Shown: positions 48,545-57,490 of the stretch, piece after piece
How positions within the stretch are numbered: position 1 is the first letter of the stretch
Layout of the letters: every line of letters begins with the position of its first letter
Source: Methylobacterium amylolyticum
GTDB taxonomy: Bacteria > Pseudomonadota > Alphaproteobacteria > Rhizobiales > Beijerinckiaceae
Direction: 5' to 3'
Assembly (NCBI RefSeq): GCF_030700245.1
Contig: NZ_JAUYZI010000002.1
Span: forward strand, 62,001 to 126,000
DNA length: 64,000 bases
Notes under the pieces: generated by a model
The model's database searches: none
What the model was told of the DNA's origin: nothing
What the model saw: the letters and a program-made list of their open reading frames with translations, nothing else
Program-made: the position numbers and the translations under genes

Positions 48545-50941
48545 ATGCAGAACCGCCCGCACGCGCTCCCCGCCGGAGACGGCGCCCAGAGCTCCATCGC
48601 CGCCCGCGCCGTGGGCGCCCTGCGGCGCGAGGCCGCCGGCTACCTCGACGGCCTGAACCCCGAGCAGCGCCGCGCCGTCGAGACCACCGACGGGCCGGTG
48701 CTGGTGCTGGCCGGCGCCGGCACCGGCAAGACGCGGGTGCTCACCACCCGCATCGCCCACCTGATCGCCACCGGGCGGGCGCGCCCCTACGACATCCTCG
48801 CGGTGACCTTCACCAACAAGGCCGCGCGCGAGATGAAGACCCGCATCGGCGCGCTGATCGGCCCGGCCGGCGAGGGGATGCCCTGGCTCGGCACGTTCCA
48901 CGCGGTCGGCACCAAGATCCTGCGCCGCCACGCCGAGCTGGTCGGGCTGAAATCCGACTTCACCATCCTCGGCATGGACGACCAGCTCCGGCTGATGAAG
49001 CAGGTGCTCGCCGACCAGAACGTCGACGAGAAGCGCTGGCCGGCCCGCGCTCTCGGCCACGCGATCGACGGCTGGAAGAACCGCGGCCTGTCGCCCGAGC
49101 AGGTCCCGCCGGGGGAGGGCTCGGCCTTCGCCTTCGGCAAGGGCGGTGCCCTCTACACCGCCTATCAGGCGCGGCTGGCGACCCTCAACGCCGTCGATTT
49201 CGGCGACCTTCTGCTCCTCTGCCTCAAGCTCTGGCGCGAGAATCCCGACATCCTGGAGAACTACCAGGACCGTTTCCGGTACATGCTGGTCGACGAGTAC
49301 CAGGACACCAACGTCGCCCAGTACCTGTGGCTGCGCCTGCTGGCGCAGAAGCGGAAGAACGTCGCCTGCGTGGGCGACGACGACCAGTCGATCTACGGCT
49401 GGCGCGGCGCCGAGGTCGACAACATCCTGCGCTTCGAGCACGACTTCCCCGGCGCCGCGGTGGTGCGGCTGGAGCGCAACTACCGCTCGACCGGCCACAT
49501 CCTCGCCGCCGCGTCCGGGCTGATCGCGCGCAACGAGAGCCGCCTCGGCAAGACCCTGCGCACCGAGGACGCCCTCGGCGAGCAGGTCACCGTGACCGGC
49601 GCCTGGGACTCGGAGGAGGAGGCGCGGACGGTCGCCGAATCGATCGAGTCGTTCCAGGCCAAGGGCCACCCGCTCTCCGAGATCGCGGTGCTGGTGCGCA
49701 TCTCGGCGCAGATGCGCGAGATCGAGGACCGCTTCGTCCAGCTCGGCCTGCCCTACCGGGTGATCGGCGGCCCGCGCTTCTACGAGCGGGCCGAGATCCG
49801 CGACGCGCTGGCCTACCTGCGGGTGACCGCCAACGGCAGCGACGACCTCGCCTTCGAGCGGATCGTCAACACCCCCAAGCGCGGGCTCGGCGACGCCACG
49901 CTCCAGCAGCTCCACGGCTACGCCCGGGCCGAACGGGTGCCGCTGCTGCTCGCCGCGCGCCGCCTGTGCGAGACCGACGAGCTGAAGCCGCGGGTGCGCT
50001 CCACCCTCCGCGCCCTGACGGACAGCTTCGCCCGCTGGGCGCGCCTCGTGGAGAGCCAGCCGCATTCCGAGGCGGCCCAGACGATCCTGGAGGAATCCGG
50101 CTACACCGAGATGTGGCAGAAGGACCGCTCGGCCGACGCCGCGGGCCGCCTGGAGAACCTGAAGGAATTCGTCCGCTCGATGGAGGAGTTCCCCGACATG
50201 GCGGCCTTCCTGGAGCACGTCTCGCTGGTGATGGAGGCGAGCGAGGCGGAGGGCGCCGAGCGGGTGTCGCTGATGACGCTGCACGCCGCCAAGGGGCTGG
50301 AATTCGACACCGTGTTCCTGCCCGGCTGGGAGGACGGCCTGTTCCCCAACCAGCGGGCGCTCGACGAGAGCGGGCGGGCCGGGCTGGAGGAGGAGCGCCG
50401 CCTCGCCCATGTCGGGCTGACCCGGGCGCGCAAGCGCGCCAAGCTGTCCTTCGCGGTCAACCGGCGCATCCACGGTCTGTGGTCCTCGACCATCCCCTCG
50501 CGGTTCATCGACGAGCTGCCGGAATCGGCCGTCGACGTGGTCGAGGCCCCCGCCCACTTCTCGGCCGGCGCCTCGCGCTTCGACCGCAACCCGCAGCCGT
50601 TCGGGTCGAGCTACGGCACGCCGGGCTGGCAGCGGGCGCAGGCCAATACCGGCGGCAATCTGGGCGGCAACCTCGGCGGGGGCGGCGGCCGGAGCGCGGC
50701 CGGGCGCGGCTTCGGCGCCTCGCCCGGCGGCCGCGGGCGCGCGGGCGGACCGCGCGAGATCGAGGGCGAGCTGATCGCCAAGTCGACCGGCTCTCCTTCG
50801 GCCTTCTCGGCCGGTCAAAGGGTCTTCCACACCAAGTTCGGGCCCGGCACGGTGGCGGGCGTCGACGGCAACAAGCTGACCGTTGACTTCGACAAGGCCG
50901 GCCGGAAGATGGTCCTCGACAGCTTCATCCAGGCCGGGTGA
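48545..50941 (+). CDS. uvrD: UvrD/PcrA-type superfamily I DNA helicase
   Basis: The 798-aa 3'-5' helicase acts in excision and mismatch repair and clears recombinase filaments. Motif I is LAGAGTGKTRVLTTRI (K62); the following motifs include VTFTNKAAREMK, VDEYQDTNVAQY, CVGDDDQSIYGWRGA, LERNYRSTGHIL, MTLHAAKGLEFDTVFLPGWE and LAHVGLTRARKRA. A Gly-rich stretch (NTGGNLGGNLGGGGG) separates the helicase core from the C-terminal PcrA-type Tudor-like domain (FSAGQRVFHTKFGPGTVAGV). The ATG at 48545 is preceded by GGAAGG. A longer in-frame extension upstream is not family-like. Confidence 0.95.
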   Translation: MQNRPHALPAGDGAQSSIAARAVGALRREAAGYLDGLNPEQRRAVETTDGPVLVLAGAGTGKTRVLTTRIAHLIATGRARPYDILAVTFTNKAAREMKTRIGALIGPAGEGMPWLGTFHAVGTKILRRHAELVGLKSDFTILGMDDQLRLMKQVLADQNVDEKRWPARALGHAIDGWKNRGLSPEQVPPGEGSAFAFGKGGALYTAYQARLATLNAVDFGDLLLLCLKLWRENPDILENYQDRFRYMLVDEYQDTNVAQYLWLRLLAQKRKNVACVGDDDQSIYGWRGAEVDNILRFEHDFPGAAVVRLERNYRSTGHILAAASGLIARNESRLGKTLRTEDALGEQVTVTGAWDSEEEARTVAESIESFQAKGHPLSEIAVLVRISAQMREIEDRFVQLGLPYRVIGGPRFYERAEIRDALAYLRVTANGSDDLAFERIVNTPKRGLGDATLQQLHGYARAERVPLLLAARRLCETDELKPRVRSTLRALTDSFARWARLVESQPHSEAAQTILEESGYTEMWQKDRSADAAGRLENLKEFVRSMEEFPDMAAFLEHVSLVMEASEAEGAERVSLMTLHAAKGLEFDTVFLPGWEDGLFPNQRALDESGRAGLEEERRLAHVGLTRARKRAKLSFAVNRRIHGLWSSTIPSRFIDELPESAVDVVEAPAHFSAGASRFDRNPQPFGSSYGTPGWQRAQANTGGNLGGNLGGGGGRSAAGRGFGASPGGRGRAGGPREIEGELIAKSTGSPSAFSAGQRVFHTKFGPGTVAGVDGNKLTVDFDKAGRKMVLDSFIQAG

Positions 50942-51429
50942 GGCGGGTCCCGCCGATCGAGCCCGGACGATACGGGGCGGCGAGGTCGGCCGGCATCGCC
51001 CGCGAGGGCGGGACAGGATCGAGGTCGTGCCGGATGCCGCGCCGTCCCATGTCCGCCGCCACGCTCCGCACCCTGCGCCCCGCCATCCACCGCACCCGCT
51101 AATCCCACACCGCGTCCGCCGGTCGCCGCCTGCCGGCCCCGGGCTCCGGCACCCGCCCGGCCGGGCGCGGCGGCTTTCCGACCGTCACCCGCCGGTCACA
51201 GCGATCCGACATCCCTGCCGGGCAGCCGGCGCTGGTGCGCCCGTTGCATCGCCCCCGGGGCGCCGCGGCGGGGCGCTCCACAGGGAAGCCCGCGCGGGTC
51301 GGAACCGCGGACCGCCACAGTAATTAATTCGGCGGGACCGACAGGCACGGGAGACGAGAACAGTCCAGAGTCACGACAGATCCAGGTTGGCAAGTCCGTT
51401 CTAGGCAAGTCCAGTTGGAGTGTTGATCC
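50942..51429. other. Non-coding region between uvrD and the PhoH-like gene
   Basis: No gene is supported in these 488 bases. Near its right end there is a direct repeat of GGCAAGTCC (51389-51397 and 51404-51412), spaced 15 bases start to start, about 20-40 bases before the PhoH-like ATG. The stretch ACAGTAATTAATTCGG at about 51317-51332 is an A+T-rich spot and a possible promoter part. The remainder looks like unconstrained GC-rich sequence. Confidence 0.5.
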
Positions 51430-52146
51430 ATGAAGAGACGCCGCGCACGCCTTGAATTGGTCGAAGACCGCACGTCCCGCATCCATCGCACCCGCTTCGA
51501 CGAAGAACGCAACCTCGGCCCGATCCAACCGCTCACCGACCGCCAAGCCGAATATCTCGACGCCCTGGCCCGCTCGGCCCAGGTGATCGTCCTGGGCCCC
51601 GCCGGCACCGGCAAGACCTTCATCGCCGGCACCCGCGCCGCCGACCAGCTCCGCCAGCGCCGCATCGCCAAGGTGGTGATCACCCGGCCCAACGTGCCCT
51701 CCGGCCGCTCGCTCGGCTACTTCCCCGGCACCCTGGAAGAGAAGATCGCCCCCTGGGTGGCGCCGCTGACCGAGGCGATGAAGGAGCGCATGGGCGCGGC
51801 CGCCTTCGACATCGCCCTCAAGACCGGCGACATCGAGATCGTCCCCTTCGAGGTGATGCGCGGGCGCACCTTCAAGAACTGCCTCGTGATCCTCGACGAG
51901 GCGCAGAACACCACCACCGCCGAGATCAAGATGTTCCTCACCCGCATCGGCGACGATTGCCAGGTGATCATCAACGGCGACGTGTCGCAGACCGACCTGC
52001 GCGAGACCTCCGGGCTGCGCACGGTGATCCACCTGATCAAGAGCCGGATGATGCCGGTCCCGGTGGTCGAGTTCACCCGCGACGACATCGTGCGCTCCGG
52101 CATCTGCGCCGAGTGGGTGAAGGCGTTCGAGGAAACGAATCTGTAG
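51430..52146 (+). CDS. PhoH-like P-loop ATPase
   Basis: The 238-aa protein has Walker A in VIVLGPAGTGKTFIAGTRAA (K62) and Walker B in CLVILDEAQNTTTAE, with VITRPNVPSGRSLGYFPG and EVMRGRTFKNC, which are PhoH-family signatures. It is the short, single-domain type without the KH/PhoL arrangement of the ybeZ-ybeY operon. PhoH proteins are RNA- or nucleotide-handling ATPases induced by stress or phosphate limitation in some bacteria. A ribosome-binding-like TTGGAG lies upstream of the ATG. Confidence 0.92.
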   Translation: MKRRRARLELVEDRTSRIHRTRFDEERNLGPIQPLTDRQAEYLDALARSAQVIVLGPAGTGKTFIAGTRAADQLRQRRIAKVVITRPNVPSGRSLGYFPGTLEEKIAPWVAPLTEAMKERMGAAAFDIALKTGDIEIVPFEVMRGRTFKNCLVILDEAQNTTTAEIKMFLTRIGDDCQVIINGDVSQTDLRETSGLRTVIHLIKSRMMPVPVVEFTRDDIVRSGICAEWVKAFEETNL

Positions 52147-52177
52147 CTCGGTTGTTTACGGCGGCGGACGCAACCCT

Positions 52178-52235
52178 GAGGCGTCCGCCGTGCCGCGAGG
52201 CACGGGACCGATCTCCGGACGCCTCCTTCGGGAGG
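52178..52235 (+). promoter_or_regulatory. Structured RNA leader (candidate) upstream of the Met/Arg/His-repeat peptide
   Basis: GAGGCGTCCG (52178-52187) pairs with CGGACGCCTC (52216-52225). Inside it CCGTGCC pairs with GGCACGG around a GCGA (GNRA) tetraloop. Immediately following, CCTCC-TTCG-GGAGG (52222-52235) forms a UUCG tetraloop hairpin that shares bases with the first long stem, so the two are mutually exclusive in part. It lies between the PhoH-like stop and the GTG at 52282. It may be a switchable leader, the terminator of the PhoH-like gene, or a small RNA. Confidence 0.45.
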
Positions 52236-52281
52236 ATGATCCGGTCTCGGATCCGGCAACCGGGAACATGGAGTTCTCCTC

Positions 52282-52533
52282 GTGAGGAAACTGACCTTCG
52301 CCTTCGCCGTGCTCGCCTCCCTCGGCGGCGCCGCGCTCGTCCAGCCCGCCTCGGCCGCCCCCGGCACGCCGATGGGCGTCGCGGCGCCGGATGCGGCGAC
52401 CACGAATGTCCGGATGACCCACATGGAGCGCCGGATGATGCGGCACCGGATGGAGCGCCGGATGATGCGCCGCCACATGGAGCGCCGCATGATGCGGCGG
52501 CACATGGAGCGGCGGATGATGCGCCGCATGTGA
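52282..52533 (+). CDS. Secreted Met/Arg/His-rich repeat peptide
   Basis: The 83-aa product has a signal peptide (LTFAFAVLASLGGAALVQPA, then SA-A) and a short linker. The C-terminal 40 residues are made of four imperfect copies of MERRMMRRH. The repeat is very basic, with about a third methionine. The DNA beneath is a ~27-base tandem repeat. The start is a GTG at 52282 with GGAG about 8 bases upstream. The composition would suit binding of metal (Met/His) or of acidic polymers, but no function is known. Confidence 0.65.
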   Translation: MRKLTFAFAVLASLGGAALVQPASAAPGTPMGVAAPDAATTNVRMTHMERRMMRHRMERRMMRRHMERRMMRRHMERRMMRRM

Positions 52534-52699
52534 GCGGATCGGCCTTCCGAGGTCGGCGCGGGGTCCTTCGGGGCCCCGTTTCCGTTTCGTCCACCCGGCG
52601 TGACGCCGCGATCGGCCGAGGCCCGCGTTGTCCGAGGCCGGCCGCGCCCCTATCTCGACGGGCTCCGCGGCCGGGCCGCGGCCGTTCCGGGAGACCACG

Positions 52700-52990
52700 A
52701 TGCCCCCCTCCAACCGCCTGTTCGACGACCTCGCCCGCCTGATGACCGACGCGGCGGGCGCCGCGCAGGGCGTGCGCCGCGAGGCCGAGACGGTCGTGAA
52801 GGGCCAGGTCGAGCGCCTCGTCCGCGATCTCGACATCGCCTCGCGCGAGGAACTCGACGTGCTGCGCGATCTCGTCACCGGCCTGCGGGCGCAGAACGAG
52901 GCGCTGGCCGCGCGGGTCGCGGCGCTGGAGGCGCGGGCGGGGACGGCACCGGGCGGGCCCGGCGCGGCCGGCCTGAGCGAGGTCGTCTGA
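52700..52990 (+). CDS. ubiK: UbiK/YqiC-type accessory protein (BMFP domain)
   Basis: The 96-aa protein reads RLFDDLARLMTDAAGAAQGV, ETVVKGQVERLVRDLDIASR and EELDVLRDLVTGLRAQNEAL, the BMFP/UbiK pattern: an amphipathic N-terminal helix followed by a trimeric coiled coil. UbiK assists the ubiquinone hydroxylation complex in proteobacteria. The ATG at 52700 has GGGAG upstream. Length is typical. Confidence 0.85.
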   Translation: MPPSNRLFDDLARLMTDAAGAAQGVRREAETVVKGQVERLVRDLDIASREELDVLRDLVTGLRAQNEALAARVAALEARAGTAPGGPGAAGLSEVV

Positions 52991-53071
52991 GGCCGGGGCC
53001 CGGCGGGGCGCTTGTGCACAGGAAGCGGCGGCGGCGATTCCGTTTCCTGTTCACCGACCGGGCACCCCGCT

Positions 53072-53101
53072 TTGTCTCGCGAGTCGCGGGCGGTCTATAG
53101 T
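53072..53101 (+). promoter_or_regulatory. Putative sigma-70 promoter for ybjN-proC
   Basis: TTGTCT (53072-53077), an 18-base spacer and TATAGT (53096-53101) resemble a housekeeping promoter. It lies about 185 bases before the YbjN-type gene, leaving a long untranslated leader without a convincing gene. Confidence 0.4.
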
Positions 53102-53285
53102 CGGGCATAGGCTGATTCGGGGGTGCGGAGCGATGACCGCGAAGCTGATCTAGTCGATCGCGCCGCCTCCGGCCGACATCTGCCGTTCTTCCTCGGACCT
53201 GGGACGCTCTCGATTGTCGAGGCGGCTCGTTCATGTCACCGCCGCGTCGGCACGGACCGCGTCCGAGCCGTCAACCTGGATCGTC

Positions 53286-53795
53286 ATGCCGCTGCTTCAC
53301 GTCGACTTCCACGACCCCGACCGGAGCGAGCACCCGCTCGACGTCGTCGAACGGCTGGCCTCCCTGCGGGACTGGATCTTCGACCGGGCCGACACGGACG
53401 AGATGTCGATCACCAGCCCCGGCCGCTGGACCGATTACCACGTGGCGTTCACCTGGATCGAGGACGTGGAGGCGCTGCACGTGGCCTGCGCCTTCGACCT
53501 CAAGGTGCCGGAGCGGCAGCGGACCGAGATCCTGCGCCTGATCGCGCTGGTCAACGAGCAGCTCTGGATCGGCCATTTCGACCTGTGGTCGAGTGACCAC
53601 GTGGTGATGTTCCGCCACGCGCTGGTCCTGGCCGGGGGCGCCGTGCCGACCCACCCGCAATGCGCGACGATGATGAAGTGCGCGGTCGACGCCTGCGAGC
53701 GCTACTACCAGGCGTTCCAGTTCGTGCTGTGGGCCGGCAAGAGCGCCCGCGAGGCGCTGGACGCCGTGCTGTTCGAGACCGAAGGCGAGGCATGA
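53286..53795 (+). CDS. YbjN-domain protein
   Basis: The 169-aa protein has HPLDVVERLASLRDWIFDRA, TDYHVAFTWIEDVEALHVAC and LIALVNEQLWIGHFDLWSSD, the signature of the YbjN/Tir-chaperone-like fold common in alphaproteobacteria. Function is unclear; relatives influence motility and stress survival. The ATG at 53286 was chosen because family similarity starts there. Its stop overlaps the proC start (ATGA), so the pair is translationally coupled. Confidence 0.88.
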   Translation: MPLLHVDFHDPDRSEHPLDVVERLASLRDWIFDRADTDEMSITSPGRWTDYHVAFTWIEDVEALHVACAFDLKVPERQRTEILRLIALVNEQLWIGHFDLWSSDHVVMFRHALVLAGGAVPTHPQCATMMKCAVDACERYYQAFQFVLWAGKSAREALDAVLFETEGEA

Positions 53796-54619
53796 GCGCG
53801 CCTGCCACCGCCGGGATGCCCGCCTCGCTGACGCTGGCCGGGGCCGGCAAGATGGGCGGCGCGATGCTGGCGGGCTGGATCGAGGCGGGGCTCGACCCGC
53901 GCGCCACCGCCGTCGTCGACCCCTCGCCCTCGCCCGAGATCGCCGCCCTCTGCGCCGCCCGCGGCATCCGCCTCAACCCGGAGGCGCCGGAGCCCGCCGC
54001 GGTGCTGGTCCTGGCGATCAAGCCGCAGGGGCTGGAGGCGGCGGCCCGCGCCCTCGACCGGATGATCGGCGACGACACCCTCGTCGTGTCCATCCTGGCG
54101 GGCAAGACGGTGGCCGACCTGACCGCCCGCCTGCCCCGGGCCCGCGCCGTGGTCCGGGCCATGCCGAACCTGCCGGCCAGCATCGGCCGCGGCGCCACCG
54201 GCGCCTTCGCCGCCCCCGGGGTGAGCGCCGGGCAGCGCGCCGTCGCCGACGCCCTGCTCGCGGCGACCGGCACGGTGGCGTGGCTCGACGCGGAGGCCGC
54301 AGTCGACGCGGTGACCGCGGTGTCGGGCTCCGGCCCGGCCTACGTGTTCCTGCTGGCCGAGACGCTCGCCGAGGCCGGCATCGCGGCGGGCCTCGCGCCG
54401 GAGGTGGCCCGCGCGCTGGCCCGGGCGACGGTGTCGGGCGCGGGCGCGCTGCTCGACGCGAGCGAGGCGGAGCCGGACGCATTGCGCCGGGCCGTCACGT
54501 CGCCGGGCGGCACCACCGCGGCCGCCCTCGACGTGCTGATGCGCGGCGACGGGCTCGCGCCGCTGATGCGCGAGGCGGTGGCGGCGGCCCAGCGCCGGGC
54601 GGCCGAACTCGCCGGCTGA
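53792..54619 (+). CDS. proC: Pyrroline-5-carboxylate reductase
   Basis: The 275-aa enzyme makes the last step of proline synthesis, reducing pyrroline-5-carboxylate with NAD(P)H. Visible are the dinucleotide motif LTLAGAGKMGGAMLAGWIEA, LVLAIKPQGLEAAAR, VRAMPNLPASIGRGATGAF, the signature VSGSGPAYVFLLAETLAEAG and VTSPGGTTAAALDVL. Length is normal. It is coupled to the YbjN gene upstream. Confidence 0.95.
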   Translation: MSAPATAGMPASLTLAGAGKMGGAMLAGWIEAGLDPRATAVVDPSPSPEIAALCAARGIRLNPEAPEPAAVLVLAIKPQGLEAAARALDRMIGDDTLVVSILAGKTVADLTARLPRARAVVRAMPNLPASIGRGATGAFAAPGVSAGQRAVADALLAATGTVAWLDAEAAVDAVTAVSGSGPAYVFLLAETLAEAGIAAGLAPEVARALARATVSGAGALLDASEAEPDALRRAVTSPGGTTAAALDVLMRGDGLAPLMREAVAAAQRRAAELAG

Positions 54620-54694
54620 TCTCCGCGGATCCCGCCCGCCGCCGCTGCGGCAGACCCGCGCGAAGGCCCTGCCCGCGGCCGATCCACTCCCTAC

Positions 54695-55504
54695 ATGAGC
54701 GGGATGACGGATGACGACGGGTACGAGCCCATGACCGAGAGCAAAGGCCCGGCCAAGCGCGGGCGCGGCAAGGCCGCCGCGGCGGAGGAGAGCGCGGCGC
54801 AGCCCGCGCCGGCGCCGGACGCCGCGGCCAAGCCCTCCCCCCGCGAGGCGGCCGTCGAGGCGCTGATGCGGCTCGCCGCCGAGCAACCCTGGAACGACAT
54901 CGAGATCGGCGACGTCGCCCGCGAGGCCGGGCTGACGCTTGCCGAGTTGCGCGACCTGTTCCCGTCAAAGGGCGCGATCCTCGGCGGCCTCGCCCGGATC
55001 ATCGACCGCAAGGTTCTGGAGGGCGACAGCACCGACCTCGCCGACGAACCGACCCGCGAGCGCCTGTTCGACGTGCTGATGCGCCGGCTCGACGCGATGA
55101 CGCCCTACAAGCCGGCGCTCCGGCGGATCTCCTACGCGATGCGCGGCGACCCGCTCTCGATGGTGGCGCTGAACGGCGTGATGCTGAACTCGCACCGCTA
55201 CATGCTGGCGGCGGCCGGGATCGACACCGAGGGCCCGCTCGGGCAGGTCAAGCTTCAGGGCGTGGTGATCGCCTTCGCCCGGGTGACGCAGGTCTGGCTC
55301 GACGACGACGACCCCTCGCTCGCCCGGACGATGGCCCGGCTGGACCGGGAGATCCGCAAAGGCGAGCGGTTCATGGAGCGCGCCGAGGATGTCCGCCGGC
55401 TCACGGCGCCGCTGCGGGCGATCGGGCGCTCGTTCCTCGACCGGCGCCCGCGCCCCGCGCGGGACCGCGACGGCGACGAGACCGATCCGGCGGCGGCGAT
55501 CTGA
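54695..55504 (+). CDS. TetR-family transcriptional regulator
   Basis: The 269-aa protein has a disordered Ala/Lys/Pro-rich N-terminus (~45 residues), a TetR-like helix-turn-helix (EQPWNDIEIGDVAREAGLTL, AELRDLFPSKGAILGGLARI) and a C-terminal ligand/dimer domain. It follows the helical TetR_C pattern found beside ubiquinone or lipid genes in Rhizobiales, but the ligand is unknown. The start could be any of three in-frame ATGs (54695, 54704, 54731). Confidence 0.85.
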   Translation: MSGMTDDDGYEPMTESKGPAKRGRGKAAAAEESAAQPAPAPDAAAKPSPREAAVEALMRLAAEQPWNDIEIGDVAREAGLTLAELRDLFPSKGAILGGLARIIDRKVLEGDSTDLADEPTRERLFDVLMRRLDAMTPYKPALRRISYAMRGDPLSMVALNGVMLNSHRYMLAAAGIDTEGPLGQVKLQGVVIAFARVTQVWLDDDDPSLARTMARLDREIRKGERFMERAEDVRRLTAPLRAIGRSFLDRRPRPARDRDGDETDPAAAI

Positions 55505-55519
55505 GCCGCCCGCGGGCGC

Positions 55520-55993
55520 TCAGGCCCGCTGCTCGCGGGCCGGGGCGCCGCGGTTCGCCAGCGCCTCCCGCACGGTCCGGGCGGCGAGCCCGTCATGGAT
55601 GCGGTCGCGCCGGACCACCAGCGCGTCGGGCACGAGCCCGGAAACGGCGTCCGCCTCGACGTCGAGCGATTCCCCGGCGAGCACGATCCGCAGGGCCGGC
55701 CGCAGCACGCGCGCCTCCACCGCCAATTCGGCACAGCACAGGCCGCCCTCCAGCGCGACGTCGACCATCAGCACGTCGACGGGCAGGCCCAGCGCCAGGA
55801 CCGCCATCGCGTCCGTCCCGCGGTCGCAGGCCGTGGCCTGGAAGCCGGCGTTGCGGACCTGGGCGGCGACCTCGTCGCGCCAGCGCTTCTGGCTGCCCAC
55901 CACCAGGACCTGCACGCGGTAGCAGCCGCCCGCCGCGGAGCCGGTCCGGACGGCAGACCTGTCGGTGTCGGATCCGGCAGTCTCTGGGAGCAT
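55520..55993 (-). CDS. Receiver-domain (CheY-like) protein
   Basis: The 157-aa protein has a ~25-residue leader followed by a single receiver-like domain: YRVQVLVVGSQKRWRDEVAA, VDVLMVDVALEGGLCCAELA (likely phospho-aspartate in LMVDV) and LRIVLAGESLDVEADAV. The acidic pair near beta-1 is not obvious, so phosphorylation is uncertain. No output domain is present. It is convergent with the TetR gene. A GTG at 55913-55915 directly before the domain is an alternative start. Confidence 0.7.
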   Translation of the reverse strand: MLPETAGSDTDRSAVRTGSAAGGCYRVQVLVVGSQKRWRDEVAAQVRNAGFQATACDRGTDAMAVLALGLPVDVLMVDVALEGGLCCAELAVEARVLRPALRIVLAGESLDVEADAVSGLVPDALVVRRDRIHDGLAARTVREALANRGAPAREQRA

Positions 55994-56221
55994 GCGCCCG
56001 CGGCCTCGCGCTCTCGTTGCGTCGCAGCATGCTAAGCCGGGACAGGAAATGCGCGCAAGCCCTCCGCCGCGAAGCCGCCGCGATCGTGGCTTTCGCTGCA
56101 CACCCGCTGTGCAGGCGACCGGCCTGCCCGGGACGCGGGCAGGCGGTTGACGCCGCCGGGGTCGGGCGGGCAACACCGCGGCGCGGCACGGCCCGCCGCG
56201 GGATGCCGGAGCCCGGAGTCG

Positions 56222-57490
56222 ATGTCCTCGTCCAAGTCCCCGCCCGTCTCGAAGTCCCCGCCCGTCTCGCCCCTGGCGCCGGGCCGCCTGCCCGAGATGC
56301 CCCCCGTCGCCGGCGTCCGGCTCGCCACGGCCCAGGCCGGCATCCGCTACGCGGGCCGCACCGACGTGCTCTATGTCGGGCTCGACGAGGGCACCCGGGC
56401 GGCCGGCGTGTTCACCCGCTCGAAATGCCCTTCCGCCCCGGTCGACTGGTGCCGCGAGGCCCTGTCCGGCGGCGCGGCGCGGGCCCTGGTGGTCAATTCC
56501 GGCAACGCCAACGCCTTCACCGGCCGGCTCGGCCGCGAGGCCGTGGCGCTGACCGCGCGCATCGCCGCCCGCGCTGCCGGCTGCAACGAAGGCGAGGTGT
56601 TCATCGCCTCCACCGGCGTGATCGGCGAGCCGCTGCCGGCGGAGCGGTTCGAGGGCGTGCTCGGCGACTGCGCCGGCCGGGCCGAGGCCGGCGGCGCGGC
56701 CTGGACCGAGGCGGCCCGCGCGATCATGACCACCGACACCTTCCCGAAGCTCGCGACCCGCTCGACCGAGATCGACGGCACCCGGGTGACGATCAACGGC
56801 ATCGCCAAGGGCGCCGGCATGATCGCCCCCGACATGGCGACGATGCTGGCCTTCGTGTTCACCGACGCGGCGCTGCCGCAGCCAGTGCTCCAGGCCCTGC
56901 TCGCCGAGGGCACGCGGACGAGCTTCAACTGCGTCACCGTCGACGGCGACACCTCGACCTCCGACACGCTGATGCTGTTCGCCACCGGCGCGGCCGGCAA
57001 CGCGGAGGTTTCGCAAGAGTCCGACCCGCGGCTCGCGGGCTTCCGCGCCGCGCTCGACGACCTGCTGATCGAGCTGGCCCAGCTCGTCGCCCGCGACGGC
57101 GAGGGCGCGCGCAAGCTCGTCACCGTGCGCGTCGAGGGGGCCGAGAGCGACGCCTCCGCCCACCGCATCGCCCTATCGATCGCCAACTCGCCGCTGGTGA
57201 AGACCGCGGTGGCCGGCGAGGACGCCAACTGGGGCCGGGTGGTGATGGCGGTGGGCAAGGCCGGCGAGCCCGCCGACCGCGACCGTCTCGCGATCTGGTT
57301 CGGCGCCGTGCGCGTGGCCGTCGAGGGCGCCCGCGACCCCGCCTACAGCGAGCACGCGGCGAGCGCCGTGATGCGCGAGCCCGAGATCGAGATCCGCGTC
57401 GCCCTCGGCCTCGGATCCGGCACCGCCCGCGTCTGGACCTGCGACCTGACCAAGGCCTACGTCGAGATCAACGGGGATTACCGCTCGTGA
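56222..57490 (+). CDS. argJ: Bifunctional glutamate N-acetyltransferase / amino-acid acetyltransferase ArgJ
   Basis: The 422-aa protein transfers the acetyl group from N-acetylornithine to glutamate in arginine synthesis. It self-cleaves before T207 in [16 protein letters not shown], with TGVIGEPLP and [18 protein letters not shown] also present; the C-terminus ends DYRS. The ATG at 56222 has GGAG upstream and gives a slightly extended N-terminus with a duplicated KSPPVS motif. Its stop overlaps the GTG of the next gene. Confidence 0.95.
   Translation: MSSSKSPPVSKSPPVSPLAPGRLPEMPPVAGVRLATAQAGIRYAGRTDVLYVGLDEGTRAAGVFTRSKCPSAPVDWCREALSGGAARALVVNSGNANAFTGRLGREAVALTARIAARAAGCNEGEVFIASTGVIGEPLPAERFEGVLGDCAGRAEAGGAAWTEAARAIMTTDTFPKLATRSTEIDGTRVTINGIAKGAGMIAPDMATMLAFVFTDAALPQPVLQALLAEGTRTSFNCVTVDGDTSTSDTLMLFATGAAGNAEVSQESDPRLAGFRAALDDLLIELAQLVARDGEGARKLVTVRVEGAESDASAHRIALSIANSPLVKTAVAGEDANWGRVVMAVGKAGEPADRDRLAIWFGAVRVAVEGARDPAYSEHAASAVMREPEIEIRVALGLGSGTARVWTCDLTKAYVEINGDYRS

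Noticed and set aside
53101..53285. A gene in the leader before the YbjN protein
   Set aside because: Candidate frames have no family match and the start at 53286 fits the YbjN N-terminus.
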